Source: Enterobacter sp. RHBSTW-00175
GTDB taxonomy: Bacteria; Pseudomonadota; Gammaproteobacteria; Enterobacterales; Enterobacteriaceae
Direction of reading: 5' to 3'
Assembly (NCBI RefSeq): GCF_013927005.1
Contig: NZ_CP055930.1
Span: 2,232,001 to 2,296,000 of the forward strand
Length of the DNA stretch: 64,000 nt
A model generated the notes under the pieces. It did no database searches. It was not told where the DNA came from and saw nothing but the letters and a program-made list of their open reading frames with translations. Position 1 is the first letter of the stretch; the number at the start of each line of letters is the position of its first letter. The position numbers and the translations under genes are program-made. Below are positions 41,470 through 51,043 of this stretch, piece after piece.

Positions 41470-42327
41470 ATGAACGAACTGATTTCAGTAATCATCACCA
41501 CCTACAACAGAGAGGATTTGCTGGAACGTGCCATTCGCTCAGTAATTGCTCAGACTTACCCTGCTGTAGAATTGATTATTGTTGATGACTGTTCGAACGA
41601 AAAAACGGCGCAACTCATTGAACGTATACGATCAGAGTGTGACGCGCGTTTTGTGCATTTCATTTATGAACGTAACGAGAAGAACAGCGGCTCTAACTTC
41701 AGCCGCAACCGGGGTTACGCACTCTCGCACGGTGTGTTTGTCACCGGTCTGGATGACGACGACTATTTCCTCCCTGAGCGTTTATCAAAGCTGGTTTCGC
41801 GCTACGATGAAAACTATGCCTTTGTTACGGATACCCCTGCCCGGCTGGATAAAACTCACCGCACCTACCCAGATACCAACGATAAAAGAATAATTGGGTT
41901 ACAGGATATCCTCTGTGAAAACGTGGTGGGTAATCAGGTACTGACAACGAAAGAGAAACTTTCAGGCGTGGGGGGATTTTCCCCTGAGATTAAACAACAG
42001 CAGGATCGCGATGTCTGGATTAAATTAATCCTGAAATATGGTCCCGGTATTAAATACAGTTTTAGCACCGCCATGGTGGATGCTGAGCACGGCAGTAACC
42101 GAATTACATCGCAAATTAAAAAATACAATGCTTACCGGAAGCTCTATTTTAAATACCGTGAGCACATGTCCGAAGAAACCAAAAGCAATAACCTGTTCCA
42201 GCTGATGTCGTTCCGTGGGTTTAAATCTTCGCGCATGAACTGTTTATTACGCGGGCGTAAAAAAGATGCCAAGCTGAGAATGAAACTGCTGCGCCGTACG
42301 TTAAAAGAGATGTTCCAGGGTAGATAA
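41470..42327 (+). CDS. GT2 glycosyltransferase
   Basis: 285 residues. The GT-A fold is shown by SVIITTYNREDLLERAIRSV, LIIVDDCSNEKT, NFSRNRGYALSHG and the metal-binding GLDDDDYF segment, followed by the conserved QQDRDVWIKL acceptor-side motif. The substrate is unknown. Position directly after waaL suggests modification of the LPS core or O-antigen. The start at 41470 (MNELISV) is preferred over an ATG 22 codons upstream that adds non-conserved sequence. Confidence 0.85.
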   Translation: MNELISVIITTYNREDLLERAIRSVIAQTYPAVELIIVDDCSNEKTAQLIERIRSECDARFVHFIYERNEKNSGSNFSRNRGYALSHGVFVTGLDDDDYFLPERLSKLVSRYDENYAFVTDTPARLDKTHRTYPDTNDKRIIGLQDILCENVVGNQVLTTKEKLSGVGGFSPEIKQQQDRDVWIKLILKYGPGIKYSFSTAMVDAEHGSNRITSQIKKYNAYRKLYFKYREHMSEETKSNNLFQLMSFRGFKSSRMNCLLRGRKKDAKLRMKLLRRTLKEMFQGR

Positions 42328-42334
42328 GGGCGAA

Positions 42335-43246
42335 ATGATGAATCTCAATCTAATCAATAAACTCATCAAAAAAGCACGGCGCTGGCAGAAGAAAACCGGT
42401 TTATCTCTTTTCCAGCGTGCGGCTGCGCATTTTGAGCAGAAGAAAAAAGAGACGCTGTTTGGCGTTATTGATGCGCTGAAAATTCAGCCAGAATCCGCGA
42501 GCAACACTGAACCCAGCCAGTCGCGCATTATCTGGATCTGCTGGTTTCAGGGGCTGGAAAGCGCGCCAGAGCTGGTTAAGCGTTGTATCGAATCCGTACA
42601 ACGTAATACGCCTGACGCTCAGGTTGTTATCCTGACGGATGACAATATCCCTGATTACCTCTCATTACCGGAACACATTAAAACCAAGTATCAGGCCGGG
42701 CTTATCAGCAAAGCACAATATTCCGATATTGTTCGCTGCTCATTGCTGTATCAGTACGGCGGGATCTGGATGGATGCCACCGTCTTTATGACGAAAGCCG
42801 TGCCCGAGTCTTTCTATGAAAATAGCTTCTCTTCGCTGCGTTTTGACTCACGCGAAAATGCGACAAGCCAGGGATTCTGGACGGCCTATTTTCTTGCCTC
42901 GCAAAAGGGCAATACGCTGGTGAAACTGGTTCGGGATATCCTTTATCGTTACTGGCAACATCACGATACCCTGATCGAATATTTCCTGATTGATTACAGC
43001 TTCTTGTATGCCCGCGAACGTTATCCTCAGTTTCACGAGGTAATGAATGCGCAGCCGGTGACGGGAAATAATCGCTTTTTGATTCGCCAGTTTATCTCTG
43101 CTGCACCTGATGCAGCGGCGATTGATACCCTGAACCGCGATCCCGTGGGGATCTATAAACTCTCCCACAAGGAACAGTATCGTACTGCGGATAACGGGAA
43201 GCCGACGCTGTACAGCCAGATCCTCGACGATACCTTCCGTCTGTAA
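42335..43246 (+). CDS. sugar transferase, GT32/capsular-synthesis type
   Basis: 303 residues. A central SRIIWICWFQGLESAPELV segment, then KAQYSDIVRCSLLYQYGGIWMDATVF with a D-x-D-like metal site, is typical of the Gly_transf_sug/Caps_synth (GT32-related) family that moves sugars onto polysaccharides. The N-terminus is basic with no signal peptide. It follows the GT2 gene by 7 bp, so both belong to the waaL block. The exact acceptor is not known. Its terminator has been split by the IS element that follows. Confidence 0.8.
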   Translation: MMNLNLINKLIKKARRWQKKTGLSLFQRAAAHFEQKKKETLFGVIDALKIQPESASNTEPSQSRIIWICWFQGLESAPELVKRCIESVQRNTPDAQVVILTDDNIPDYLSLPEHIKTKYQAGLISKAQYSDIVRCSLLYQYGGIWMDATVFMTKAVPESFYENSFSSLRFDSRENATSQGFWTAYFLASQKGNTLVKLVRDILYRYWQHHDTLIEYFLIDYSFLYARERYPQFHEVMNAQPVTGNNRFLIRQFISAAPDAAAIDTLNRDPVGIYKLSHKEQYRTADNGKPTLYSQILDDTFRL

Positions 43247-43297
43247 TGACAAAAAAGCCACCCTCACTGAAGTGAACCCCATATATTGGACACGTTC

Positions 43298-44131
43298 TTA
43301 ACTGGCGGCTGACATGGCCTGGGTTCGGTATTGTACCGGACTCAGGCCGTTTAGTTTTAGCTTGATTCGTTCGTTGTTGTAGTAGTGGATATACTCTTCC
43401 ACCGTTTTTCGTAGATGGTCTGTATTTTCAAACTCTTCGTGGTACCAACATTCTGTTTTCAGCAGACCAAAAAAATTTTCTATCACTGCATTGTCCAGAC
43501 AGTTCCCTTTGCGCGACATGCTTTGTTCTATGCCTTTAGCTTTAAGTTTCTCCTGATACCGTGCCATCTGATACTGCCAACCCTGATCAGAGTGCAGTAC
43601 CGGTCTGTCACCCGGTTTCAGCCTCTTGACGGCTTTGCTGAGCATGTTTTCGACCAGATTCATTCCCGGATGCGTCGTCATATTCCAGGCTATTATCTCG
43701 CTGTTATACAGATCAAGCACTGGTGACAGATACAGCTTTGTCCCTTTTACGTTGAACTCTGTCACATCCGTGACCCATTTCTGGTTTGGACTGCTGGCCT
43801 TAAAATCACGTGCAAGGGTATTTGGCGCTACTTTACCGTAGGTGCCTTTGTATGACTGATACTTTTTGCTTCTCAGGCATGAGGCCAGCCCCATCTTGCG
43901 CATCAGTTTCCGTACTGTTTTATGATTAATGCCATAGCCTTCATTACGCAACGCCAGGGTAATGCGCCGGTAACCATATCGTCCTTTATGATAGTGGAAC
44001 AGTGCGGCTATTCTTTGCTGTTCGCCCTCATAGCGCTCTCCACGGCTATCTGCTTTGACATGCCAGTAGTACGTGCTGCGAGGTAATCCTGCTATATGAA
44101 GCAGCATTCTCAGGTTATGGTTTCGCCTCAA
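43298..44131 (-). CDS. IS3-family transposase OrfB (DDE integrase)
   Basis: 277 residues from a TTG. The HTH_21-like segment (HYHKGRYGYRRITLALRNEGYGINHKTVRKLM) precedes an rve integrase core with the DDE residues in WVTDVTEF, VLHSDQGWQY and NAVIENFFGLLKTE. In this family OrfB is normally made as an OrfAB fusion by -1 ribosomal frameshifting. The frame here is -1 to orfA and open upstream across an A-rich tract (GCAAAAATAA) at the orfA end, which fits that mechanism. Confidence 0.93.
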   Translation of the reverse strand: MRRNHNLRMLLHIAGLPRSTYYWHVKADSRGERYEGEQQRIAALFHYHKGRYGYRRITLALRNEGYGINHKTVRKLMRKMGLASCLRSKKYQSYKGTYGKVAPNTLARDFKASSPNQKWVTDVTEFNVKGTKLYLSPVLDLYNSEIIAWNMTTHPGMNLVENMLSKAVKRLKPGDRPVLHSDQGWQYQMARYQEKLKAKGIEQSMSRKGNCLDNAVIENFFGLLKTECWYHEEFENTDHLRKTVEEYIHYYNNERIKLKLNGLSPVQYRTQAMSAAS

Positions 44132-44139
44132 TTCGGTAA

Positions 44140-44655
44140 TTATTTTTGCTTTGTCTTCTGCTTTTCCCGAATCAAGGCCTGAAGCTTTTTTAGGTAGGCA
44201 TTCTCAACACGCAGGTATTCAAGTTCTTCCTCAGCGTTCTGGAACGCTGGACGGGGATTATTAAGTTCTTTATCTGAAGTTTCGTTCTTCCCTGACTTCA
44301 TCTGGCGTCCTCTGGGTTTATCCTGTAGGGCAATGATACCGCCAGTACGGTAAAGACGCTCCCATTTGCTGACAGTACAAGCGGCTGCAATACGAAACTC
44401 CGCCGCAGCTTTCCGGGATGATTTGTTGTGTTGCTGCATCCAGAGCACGACAGACTCTTTAAACTCGGCAGAGTAAGCCCTGGTAGGAATGGTAAAACTG
44501 TCCATCCCATTCACTTTCCAGTGCTCAGTCCAGCGTCTGACCGCTCCGTGATCAACGCCGAACAACCGCGCTGTTTTCTTTGCACCATCACTGCTGAACA
44601 GATAGTGGAGTACGACTTGCTGCTTGAATTCAGGTGAGTATTTTTTTCTGCCCAT
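44140..44655 (-). CDS. IS3-family transposase OrfA
   Basis: 171 residues with two helix-turn-helix units (HYLFSSDGAKKTARLFGVDHGAVRRW and QHNKSSRKAAAEFRIAAACTVSKW) that bind the terminal repeats, followed by a Glu/Leu-rich coiled coil (AEEELEYLRVENAYLKKL). Length and layout resemble InsJ of IS150. The start lies 52 bp inside the element's end. Confidence 0.93.
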   Translation of the reverse strand: MGRKKYSPEFKQQVVLHYLFSSDGAKKTARLFGVDHGAVRRWTEHWKVNGMDSFTIPTRAYSAEFKESVVLWMQQHNKSSRKAAAEFRIAAACTVSKWERLYRTGGIIALQDKPRGRQMKSGKNETSDKELNNPRPAFQNAEEELEYLRVENAYLKKLQALIREKQKTKQK

Positions 44656-44728
44656 TGAAACGCAAAACCCCTAATCGTTGGATGTCCAACTTTCGGGGTT
44701 CACTTCATCACAGGTGGCTTTTTTGTTA

Positions 44729-45664
44729 TCAGGATTTCTTACCCCATCCCTGCCACTGCTGCTGAACGTATTTCACCAGCGTGCTTTCACTAATGCTATC
44801 GCCAATCACTGTGAAGAAGCGGGTCGCGTAGACCGGCGCTGGCGGCTGTTTTGGTTTGCAGCTCTTCACACCGCGGAACGGATTACGCGGCGCAGATGGC
44901 TTAGCGGGTTGTGAAAGATTTGGTGTCGACGTATCTGACTGCGGTTCATTCAGCAGGTCGCTCGGGCGCACCAGCGTGATATCGGAAGGCAAAGTCGGCA
45001 GCATCTGTTGCAGGACGCGCACGGTAGACGGATGCGGGTGACCAATGGCAATTGCCGATCCGTTGCGACGCGCCAGCTGCACCGCACGATTGAACTGTAC
45101 GCGAATATCCGCTTCGTTTTGGGTGTCATCCAGGAACACCTTGCGCTTAATGACTTTCACCCCAGTGCCCTGGGCTGCACGCATGGCCTGGCTGTTGCCG
45201 ATGGTCATGCTGTCCAGGAAGTAGAGATTGTAGCGCTCCAGCGCCTGCATCACTTTCAGCATGCCGTACAGGTTGGATGTCATCGCGCTGCCCATATGGT
45301 TATTCAGGCCCACGGCAAACGGCACTTTGTTGTAAGCGTCGCGGATGATGCGATCGATCTCATCGCTGCTCATGTCCGGACGTAGGGTGTCTTTTTCCAG
45401 CGGTTGTTTGCTGAGCGGTGCCATCGGCAAATGGATCAGAACCTGATGCCCGCTATTGTGGGCTTTGGTTGCTATTTCGCGGGCGTGTGGCGCATTGGGC
45501 AGCACGGCGACGGAAATGGCCGACGGCATCGCCAGTACCTGGTTTTCGGTTTGCGGACGATAACCGAAGTCATCAATGACGATGGCAAGTTTGCCTGCGT
45601 ATACCGGTGCTGCCAGCGCCAGTGCGCTGGCGACGGAGAGAACAATTCGACGAAATTGAAGCAA
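44729..45664 (-). CDS. yibQ: YibQ, divergent polysaccharide deacetylase family
   Basis: 311 residues (E. coli YibQ about 319). A signal peptide (IVLSVASALALAAPVYA) leads into a NodB-like barrel with VIDDFGYRP, LIHLPMAP, GLNNHMGS and IGHPHPST, the divergent-deacetylase motifs including likely metal-binding Asp and His. The periplasmic substrate is not established. It follows envC by 3 bp, so it belongs to the gpmI-envC-yibQ operon. Its terminator was the hairpin now split by the IS. Confidence 0.93.
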   Translation of the reverse strand: MLQFRRIVLSVASALALAAPVYAGKLAIVIDDFGYRPQTENQVLAMPSAISVAVLPNAPHAREIATKAHNSGHQVLIHLPMAPLSKQPLEKDTLRPDMSSDEIDRIIRDAYNKVPFAVGLNNHMGSAMTSNLYGMLKVMQALERYNLYFLDSMTIGNSQAMRAAQGTGVKVIKRKVFLDDTQNEADIRVQFNRAVQLARRNGSAIAIGHPHPSTVRVLQQMLPTLPSDITLVRPSDLLNEPQSDTSTPNLSQPAKPSAPRNPFRGVKSCKPKQPPAPVYATRFFTVIGDSISESTLVKYVQQQWQGWGKKS

Positions 45665-45667
45665 AAC

Positions 45668-46951
45668 TTATCTTCCCAACCACGGCTGTGGATTGACCGC
45701 CTGACCCTGGCGACGAATTTCGAAATAGAGTGACGGGCGGCCCTGACCGCCACTGCTGCCCACAAGGGCGATGGGTTGACCCGCGCGCACCTGAGTGCCG
45801 ACGCTGACCAGTGCGCTCTGGTTGTAGCCGTAAAGGCTCATATCGCCTTTGCCGTGTTCGACCACCACCACAAGCCCGTAACCCTGTAACCAGTCGGCAA
45901 GGATCACGCGGCCATCGGCAATCGCTTTTACTTCGCTACCTTCAGACGCACCGATAACTATCCCTTTCCAACGTAGCTCACCCTGCAACTGTTCGCCATA
46001 GCGATGCAGAATAGAGCCGCGAACAGGCCAGTAAGCCTGACCGCGAGGCGCACCCAGACCGCCAGTACGCGACATCAGTGAGCGTTCGCTCTCCGTGGGT
46101 TTGTAGGTTGTCCCTTTGCGTGACGCTTCTTGTTGCTTGTCGCGAACGGCCTGCGCGTCGCGTGCTTCTTTCTCGGCGCGCGCTTTGGCTGCCGCTTCTG
46201 CACGGGCAATGCTGTTACGCAGTTTTGATTCGTTGGCGCGCATTTCGCTTAGCTGGCTCTGGCCTTCCTGAATGGACGACTCAAGACCAGAAAGGGTTTT
46301 TTGACGCTCATTACGCGCCCGCTCGAGCTTTGCCTGCTGCGCCTGCTGATCGTAGAGCAGCGTTTGTTGCTGACTCTGTTTCTCTTCCAGCTCGGCTTTT
46401 TGTGAGGTGACTTCTTCGCGGGTCTGTTTCAGCTGGGCGATAGTTTCCTGGCGCGCCTGGTTCAGGTAACCGAAGTAGGCCTGCAAACGCTGGCCGCGCT
46501 GGGTTTCTTCCCCGCTTAAAATCAGCTGAATGCCGGTATGCTCCCCCTGACGGAAGGCGGCATCAAGCTGAGCCGCGAGATTGCGCTCCTGGCTGGCGCG
46601 CTGGCGCTCCAGTTTGGCAATCGAGGCATTCATTTCGTCGATCTGTTTATTCAGCTGCGCGAGGGTGTTTTGTGTTTCACGTAGCTTGCGTGCGGCAGCG
46701 GAGATGGCTTCTTCCTGCTGCTTCAGTTGGGCAAGGAGTGATGAACGCTGCTGTTGCTGCTGGCGTACCGCACGCTCTTTGGCGGCGATATCGGCCTGAA
46801 TAGATTTAAGCTGGTCGCGATCGTCCGCATGTGCGGATGCTGCGCACAGCAATACGCCAGCGCTGAGTGCGCTGGCGCAAAATAGGGCCCTGACTGATAA
46901 CCGAAGCGGTTTCACGACCCATGTGATTGAAAAAATCGCCTTTCCCCTCAT
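45668..46951 (-). CDS. envC: murein hydrolase activator EnvC
   Basis: 427 residues (E. coli 419 from a shorter start). A signal peptide is followed by long coiled coils (about residues 40-270, Gln/Glu/Arg rich) that bind FtsEX, then a C-terminal LytM domain (WPVRGSILHRYGEQLQGELRWKG…SLYFEIRRQGQAVNPQPWLGR). The LytM zinc residues are degenerate, as in EnvC proteins, which activate the amidases AmiA and AmiB at the septum rather than cut peptidoglycan. It is 9 bp downstream of gpmI. Confidence 0.96.
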   Translation of the reverse strand: MRGKAIFSITWVVKPLRLSVRALFCASALSAGVLLCAASAHADDRDQLKSIQADIAAKERAVRQQQQQRSSLLAQLKQQEEAISAAARKLRETQNTLAQLNKQIDEMNASIAKLERQRASQERNLAAQLDAAFRQGEHTGIQLILSGEETQRGQRLQAYFGYLNQARQETIAQLKQTREEVTSQKAELEEKQSQQQTLLYDQQAQQAKLERARNERQKTLSGLESSIQEGQSQLSEMRANESKLRNSIARAEAAAKARAEKEARDAQAVRDKQQEASRKGTTYKPTESERSLMSRTGGLGAPRGQAYWPVRGSILHRYGEQLQGELRWKGIVIGASEGSEVKAIADGRVILADWLQGYGLVVVVEHGKGDMSLYGYNQSALVSVGTQVRAGQPIALVGSSGGQGRPSLYFEIRRQGQAVNPQPWLGR

Positions 46952-46960
46952 GGGGAGCGA

Positions 46961-48505
46961 TTATTCCACGATGAACAGCGGCTTGCCAGTCATCTCTTTA
47001 GGGATTTCCATACCCATCAGCGTCAACATGGTTGGCGCGATGTCGGAAAGCTTGCCGCCTTCCACCGCTTTCAGTGGTTTATCACCGACATAGATCAGCG
47101 GAACAGGCAGGTTGGTGTGGGCAGTGTGAGCCTGGCCGGTAGATGGATCGCGCATCTGTTCTGCGTTACCGTGGTCGGCGGTGATCAGCATCTGGCCACC
47201 CACGGATTCAATCGCTTTTGTAACCTGCTCAACGCAGTGATCCAGTGCTTCAACGGCTTTGATTGCGGCTTCCATCACGCCGGTATGGCCAACCATGTCG
47301 CCATTCGGATAGTTACAGATGATGGTGTCGTACTTACCGCTTTCGATAGCCGCGACCAGTTTTTCAGTCAGCTCGGCAGAGCTCATTTCTGGTTGCAGAT
47401 CGTAGGTAGCAACTTTCGGCGAGTTGATCAGGATACGGTCTTCGCCTTTGAACGGCTCTTCAACACCACCGTTAAAGAAGAAGGTCACGTGTGCGTATTT
47501 CTCTGTTTCAGAGATACGCAGCTGCGTTTTATCGTTTTTCGCCATCCACTCACCGAGGGTGTTTGCCAGTGAGGCCGGTGGGTAAGCGCAGGGTGCTTTG
47601 ATGTCTGCGGCGTATTCGGTCAGCTGGATGAAATCAAGTTTCACCACCTTCTTACGGGCGAAGCCGTCGAAATCGCTGTTCACGAATGCACGGGTGATTT
47701 CACGCGCACGGTCAGCACGGAAGTTCATGAAAATCAACGCATCGCCGTCTTCCATCGCTGCATCGGCCTGGCCTTCAGCGCGGATAACCGTCGCTTTCAC
47801 GAATTCGTCGTTTTCATCGCGGGCGTAAGCTGCTTCCAGACCTTCTACGGCAGTCGCAAACTGGAACTCGCCTTTTGCCTGGGTCATCAGGTCATAAGCT
47901 TGTTCAACGCGATCCCAACGGTTGTCGCGGTCCATTGCGTAGTAACGACCGATGATGGAGGCCACACGGCCTTTACCCAGTGCGGCAAATTTGTCTTCGA
48001 AGGCTTTCAGGGAACCTTCAGCGCTGCGTGGTGGCGTATCGCGGCCATCAAGGAAAGCGTGCAGATAGATTTTCTCAGCACCGCGTTCTGCTGCCAGCTC
48101 AACCATAGCCATGATGTGATCTTCATGGCTATGAACGCCGCCCGCAGAGAGCAGCCCCATGATGTGTACAGCCTTGCCTGCGGCAACGGCTTTATCAACC
48201 GCGCCAGACAGCGTTGGGTTAGAGAAGAAAGTACGTTCCTTAATTTCAACGTCCAGACGGGTCAGGTCCTGATACACGATACGACCCGCGCCCAGGTTAA
48301 CGTGACCGACTTCGGAGTTGCCCATCTGGCGATCCGGCAGACCCACTTCCAGGCCAGATGCATCAATCAGGGTATGGGGACGTTTTGCCCACAGTGCATC
48401 CATGACTGGGGTTTTGGCGTTGAAAATGGCGTTATCCTGCTGATCTTCACGGTAGCCATAGCCATCCAGAATCACCAGTACCATAGGTTTTTTAGAAACC
48501 GACAT
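46961..48505 (-). CDS. gpmI: 2,3-bisphosphoglycerate-independent phosphoglycerate mutase
   Basis: 514 residues, as in E. coli. It interconverts 3- and 2-phosphoglycerate with manganese. The phosphoserine nucleophile is Ser64 (QMGNSEVGH), and metal-site motifs [22 protein letters not shown] and [11 protein letters not shown] are present. The start MSVSKKP at 48505 matches E. coli; GAGG lies 9 nt before it. It leads the gpmI-envC-yibQ operon and is divergent from yibN. Confidence 0.97.
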   Translation of the reverse strand: MSVSKKPMVLVILDGYGYREDQQDNAIFNAKTPVMDALWAKRPHTLIDASGLEVGLPDRQMGNSEVGHVNLGAGRIVYQDLTRLDVEIKERTFFSNPTLSGAVDKAVAAGKAVHIMGLLSAGGVHSHEDHIMAMVELAAERGAEKIYLHAFLDGRDTPPRSAEGSLKAFEDKFAALGKGRVASIIGRYYAMDRDNRWDRVEQAYDLMTQAKGEFQFATAVEGLEAAYARDENDEFVKATVIRAEGQADAAMEDGDALIFMNFRADRAREITRAFVNSDFDGFARKKVVKLDFIQLTEYAADIKAPCAYPPASLANTLGEWMAKNDKTQLRISETEKYAHVTFFFNGGVEEPFKGEDRILINSPKVATYDLQPEMSSAELTEKLVAAIESGKYDTIICNYPNGDMVGHTGVMEAAIKAVEALDHCVEQVTKAIESVGGQMLITADHGNAEQMRDPSTGQAHTAHTNLPVPLIYVGDKPLKAVEGGKLSDIAPTMLTLMGMEIPKEMTGKPLFIVE

Positions 48506-48754
48506 TGCGACAACCTCATGCTCAAGAGACAAAAAATTTGCGTAATTTTACTACAGCTGAATCGATCAAATAGCCGCAGAAGATCAAAGAATGCGTAGGG
48601 GCAAGGCGCTTCCCAGGTCATTTTAAGGCTTTTTTTTCGTGGCATCCCGCAGAAAATGGATTAGCTTATTGTCGCTGGCTGTATTTGCCACAACGCACAG
48701 GTATACTCCTGTCCTGGTTTTTTTAATCACTTTTGACGGGAGTTGTTACCCCCC

Positions 48755-49186
48755 ATGCAAGAAATTATGCAATTTGTTAGCCGCCACCCGGTACTGAGCA
48801 TCGCGTGGATTGGTCTATTGGCCGCAGTGCTGTTCACTACCTTTAAGGGCCTGACGTCCAAAATTCGGGTTATTACCCGTGGTGAAGCGACGCGTCTTAT
48901 CAATAAAGAAGATGCCGTCGTCGTCGACCTGCGCCAGCGCGATGATTTCCGTAAAGGCCACATTGCAGGTTCTGTTAACCTGCTGCCTGCTGAAATTAAA
49001 GCGAACAACGTTGGCGAGCTGGATAAGCATAAAGCCCAGCCGATTATCGTTGTAGACGGTACCGGGATGCAGGCGCAGGAATCTGCGAGCGCACTGCACA
49101 AAGCCGGTTTTGAAAACGTATCTGTGCTGAAAGAAGGCATTTCCGGCTGGAGCGGGGAAAACCTTCCTCTGGTTCGCGGTAAATAA
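48755..49186 (+). CDS. yibN: YibN, membrane-anchored rhodanese-like protein
   Basis: 143 residues, as in E. coli YibN. One N-terminal membrane segment ([20 protein letters not shown]) precedes a rhodanese domain ([20 protein letters not shown] … [16 protein letters not shown]). The position of the catalytic Cys reads Asp (VVDGTG), and the protein has no cysteine at all, so sulfurtransferase activity is excluded by sequence. The start at 48755 matches E. coli. It heads the run yibN-grxC-secB-gpsA-cysE. Confidence 0.95.
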   Translation: MQEIMQFVSRHPVLSIAWIGLLAAVLFTTFKGLTSKIRVITRGEATRLINKEDAVVVDLRQRDDFRKGHIAGSVNLLPAEIKANNVGELDKHKAQPIIVVDGTGMQAQESASALHKAGFENVSVLKEGISGWSGENLPLVRGK

Positions 49187-49197
49187 GGAGCCCAGTC

Positions 49198-49449
49198 ATG
49201 GCCAATATCGAGATCTACACCAAAGCAACCTGCCCGTTCTGCCACCGTGCGAAAGCGCTGCTGAACAGCAAAGGCGTCACCTTCCAGGAACTGCCTATTG
49301 ATGGTGACGCGACAAAACGCGAAGAGATGATTCAACGTAGTGGCCGTACGACGGTTCCGCAGATTTTTATTGATGCGCAGCACATTGGCGGCTGTGATGA
49401 CTTGTATGCGCTCGACGCACGTGGTGGACTCGATTCCCTGCTGCGCTAA
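49198..49449 (+). CDS. grxC: glutaredoxin 3
   Basis: 83 residues, as in E. coli. The dithiol active site is Cys12-Pro-Phe-Cys15; the cis-Pro TTVPQIFI and GGCDDLYAL glutathione-binding motifs are present. It reduces ribonucleotide reductase and glutathione mixed disulfides. It is 11 bp after yibN with AAGGAG before the ATG. Confidence 0.98.
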   Translation: MANIEIYTKATCPFCHRAKALLNSKGVTFQELPIDGDATKREEMIQRSGRTTVPQIFIDAQHIGGCDDLYALDARGGLDSLLR

Positions 49450-49481
49450 GAGACTTTAGGACAATTAAAAAGGGTTTTTCC

Positions 49482-49949
49482 ATGTCAGAACAAAACAACA
49501 CCGAAATGACTTTCCAGATCCAGCGCATCTACACCAAGGATGTCTCTTTCGAAGCGCCAAATGCGCCACACGTTTTCCAGAAAGATTGGCAGCCAGAGGT
49601 TAAACTTGATCTTGATACCGCATCCACCCAACTGGCGGATGATGTGTATGAAGTTGTGCTGCGCGTAACCGTAACCGCTTCTCTGGGCGAAGAAACTGCA
49701 TTCCTGTGCGAAGTACAGCAGGGTGGTATCTTCTCCGTCGGCGGTATCGAAGGTAACCAGATGGCGCATTGCCTGGGTGCATACTGCCCGAACATCCTGT
49801 TCCCGTATGCTCGTGAATGCATCACCAGCCTGGTTTCTCGCGGTACATTCCCGCAACTGAACCTTGCGCCAGTTAACTTTGATGCGCTGTTCATGAATTA
49901 TCTGCAACAGCAGGCTGGCGAAGGTGCTGAACAACATCAGGATGCCTGA
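49482..49949 (+). CDS. secB: protein-export chaperone SecB
   Basis: 155 residues, as in E. coli. The tetrameric cytosolic chaperone holds precursors unfolded and delivers them to SecA. The conserved [17 protein letters not shown] and [11 protein letters not shown]…[15 protein letters not shown] segments are intact. Its TGA stop overlaps the gpsA ATG by one base. Confidence 0.98.
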   Translation: MSEQNNTEMTFQIQRIYTKDVSFEAPNAPHVFQKDWQPEVKLDLDTASTQLADDVYEVVLRVTVTASLGEETAFLCEVQQGGIFSVGGIEGNQMAHCLGAYCPNILFPYARECITSLVSRGTFPQLNLAPVNFDALFMNYLQQQAGEGAEQHQDA

Positions 49950-50968
49950 TGAGCACTGTTAATGCGTCAATGACTGTGATCGGTGCCGGCTCTTACGGCA
50001 CCGCTCTTGCTATCACGCTGGCAAGAAATGGTCACGATGTGGTTCTGTGGGGCCACGATCCAAAACATATCGCGACGTTGCAACACGACCGCTGCAATGT
50101 GGCGTTCCTCCCGGACGTTCCGTTTCCTGATTCCCTGCGCCTCGAAAGCGATCTCGCGACCGCACTCACGGCCAGCCGCAATATTCTGATTGTGGTGCCA
50201 AGCCATGTCTTTGGCGAAGTGCTGCGTCAGATTAAGCCGCTGATGCGCGCAGATGCACGTATTGTGTGGGCGACGAAGGGGCTGGAAGCTGAAACCGGAC
50301 GCCTGCTCCAGGATGTTGCCCGCGAAGCGCTGGGTGATGACATTCCTCTGGCTGTGATTTCCGGGCCGACGTTCGCGAAAGAGCTGGCCGCAGGTCTGCC
50401 AACGGCAATCTCTCTGGCCTCGACCGATGCGACCTTCTCTGACGATCTTCAGCATTTGCTGCACTGCGGCAAGAGCTTCCGTGTCTACAGCAACCCCGAT
50501 TTTATCGGCGTGCAGCTGGGTGGTGCGGTGAAGAACGTGATTGCTATCGGCGCAGGTATGTCAGACGGCATTGGTTTCGGCGCGAATGCGCGCACGGCGC
50601 TTATCACCCGCGGGTTAACCGAAATGTCCCGTCTTGGCGCGGCGCTGGGCGCTGATCCTGCCACCTTTATGGGAATGGCGGGCCTGGGTGATCTGGTACT
50701 GACCTGTACCGACAACCAGTCGCGTAACCGCCGCTTTGGCATGATGCTTGGACAGGGCAGCGATGTAAAAGGCGCGCAAGAGAAGATTGGCCAGGTGGTT
50801 GAAGGCTATCGCAATACCAAAGAAGTCCGCGAGCTGGCACACCGTTTTGGTGTCGAAATGCCAATAACCGAGGAAATTTATCAGGTATTGTATTGCGGAA
50901 AAAATGCGCGCGAGGCAGCATTGACCTTATTAGGTCGTGCGCGCAAGGACGAGCGTAGCAGCAACTAA
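49949..50968 (+). CDS. gpsA: NAD(P)+ glycerol-3-phosphate dehydrogenase
   Basis: 339 residues, as in E. coli. It makes sn-glycerol 3-phosphate from dihydroxyacetone phosphate for phospholipid synthesis. The nucleotide-binding motif is [30 protein letters not shown], the catalytic-Lys [10 protein letters not shown] and [18 protein letters not shown] are all intact. Translation is coupled to secB by TGATG. Confidence 0.98.
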   Translation: MSTVNASMTVIGAGSYGTALAITLARNGHDVVLWGHDPKHIATLQHDRCNVAFLPDVPFPDSLRLESDLATALTASRNILIVVPSHVFGEVLRQIKPLMRADARIVWATKGLEAETGRLLQDVAREALGDDIPLAVISGPTFAKELAAGLPTAISLASTDATFSDDLQHLLHCGKSFRVYSNPDFIGVQLGGAVKNVIAIGAGMSDGIGFGANARTALITRGLTEMSRLGAALGADPATFMGMAGLGDLVLTCTDNQSRNRRFGMMLGQGSDVKGAQEKIGQVVEGYRNTKEVRELAHRFGVEMPITEEIYQVLYCGKNAREAALTLLGRARKDERSSN

Positions 50969-50992
50969 TCGCAGGGAACTGTCGTCACTCAA

Positions 50993-51020
50993 CGATCGGC
51001 CAGCAAAGACTGGCCGATCG
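50993..51020 (+). other. 11-bp hairpin between gpsA and cysE
   Basis: CGATCGGCCAG, loop CAAAGA, CTGGCCGATCG. There is no T-run after it, so it is not a classical terminator; it could set an mRNA processing or stability boundary between gpsA and cysE. Confidence 0.6.
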
Positions 51021-51043
51021 TACTATTACGTCTGGAGTATGCA

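Larger units (their letters stand above)
43268..44707 (-). mobile_element. IS3-family insertion sequence (IS150-like group)
   Basis: 1440 bp. Both ends start TGAAGTGAACCCC, and 21 of the first 25 bases match as inverted repeats, with TTGGACA shared further in. A 4-bp target duplication TCAC flanks it (43264-43267 and 44708-44711). Two genes, orfA and orfB in the -1 frame relative to each other, fill it. Intact genes, ends and duplication point to a recent, potentially active copy. Confidence 0.95.
43251..44724. terminator. bidirectional terminator split by an IS element
   Basis: AAAAAAGCCACC at 43251-43262 and GGTGGCTTTTTT at 44713-44724 are perfect 12-bp complements. With the IS and one TCAC copy removed they become a hairpin with loop CTCACA and T/A-runs on both sides. 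It served the converging sugar-transferase gene and yibQ. The arms are now 1.45 kb apart and cannot work as before. Confidence 0.88.
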
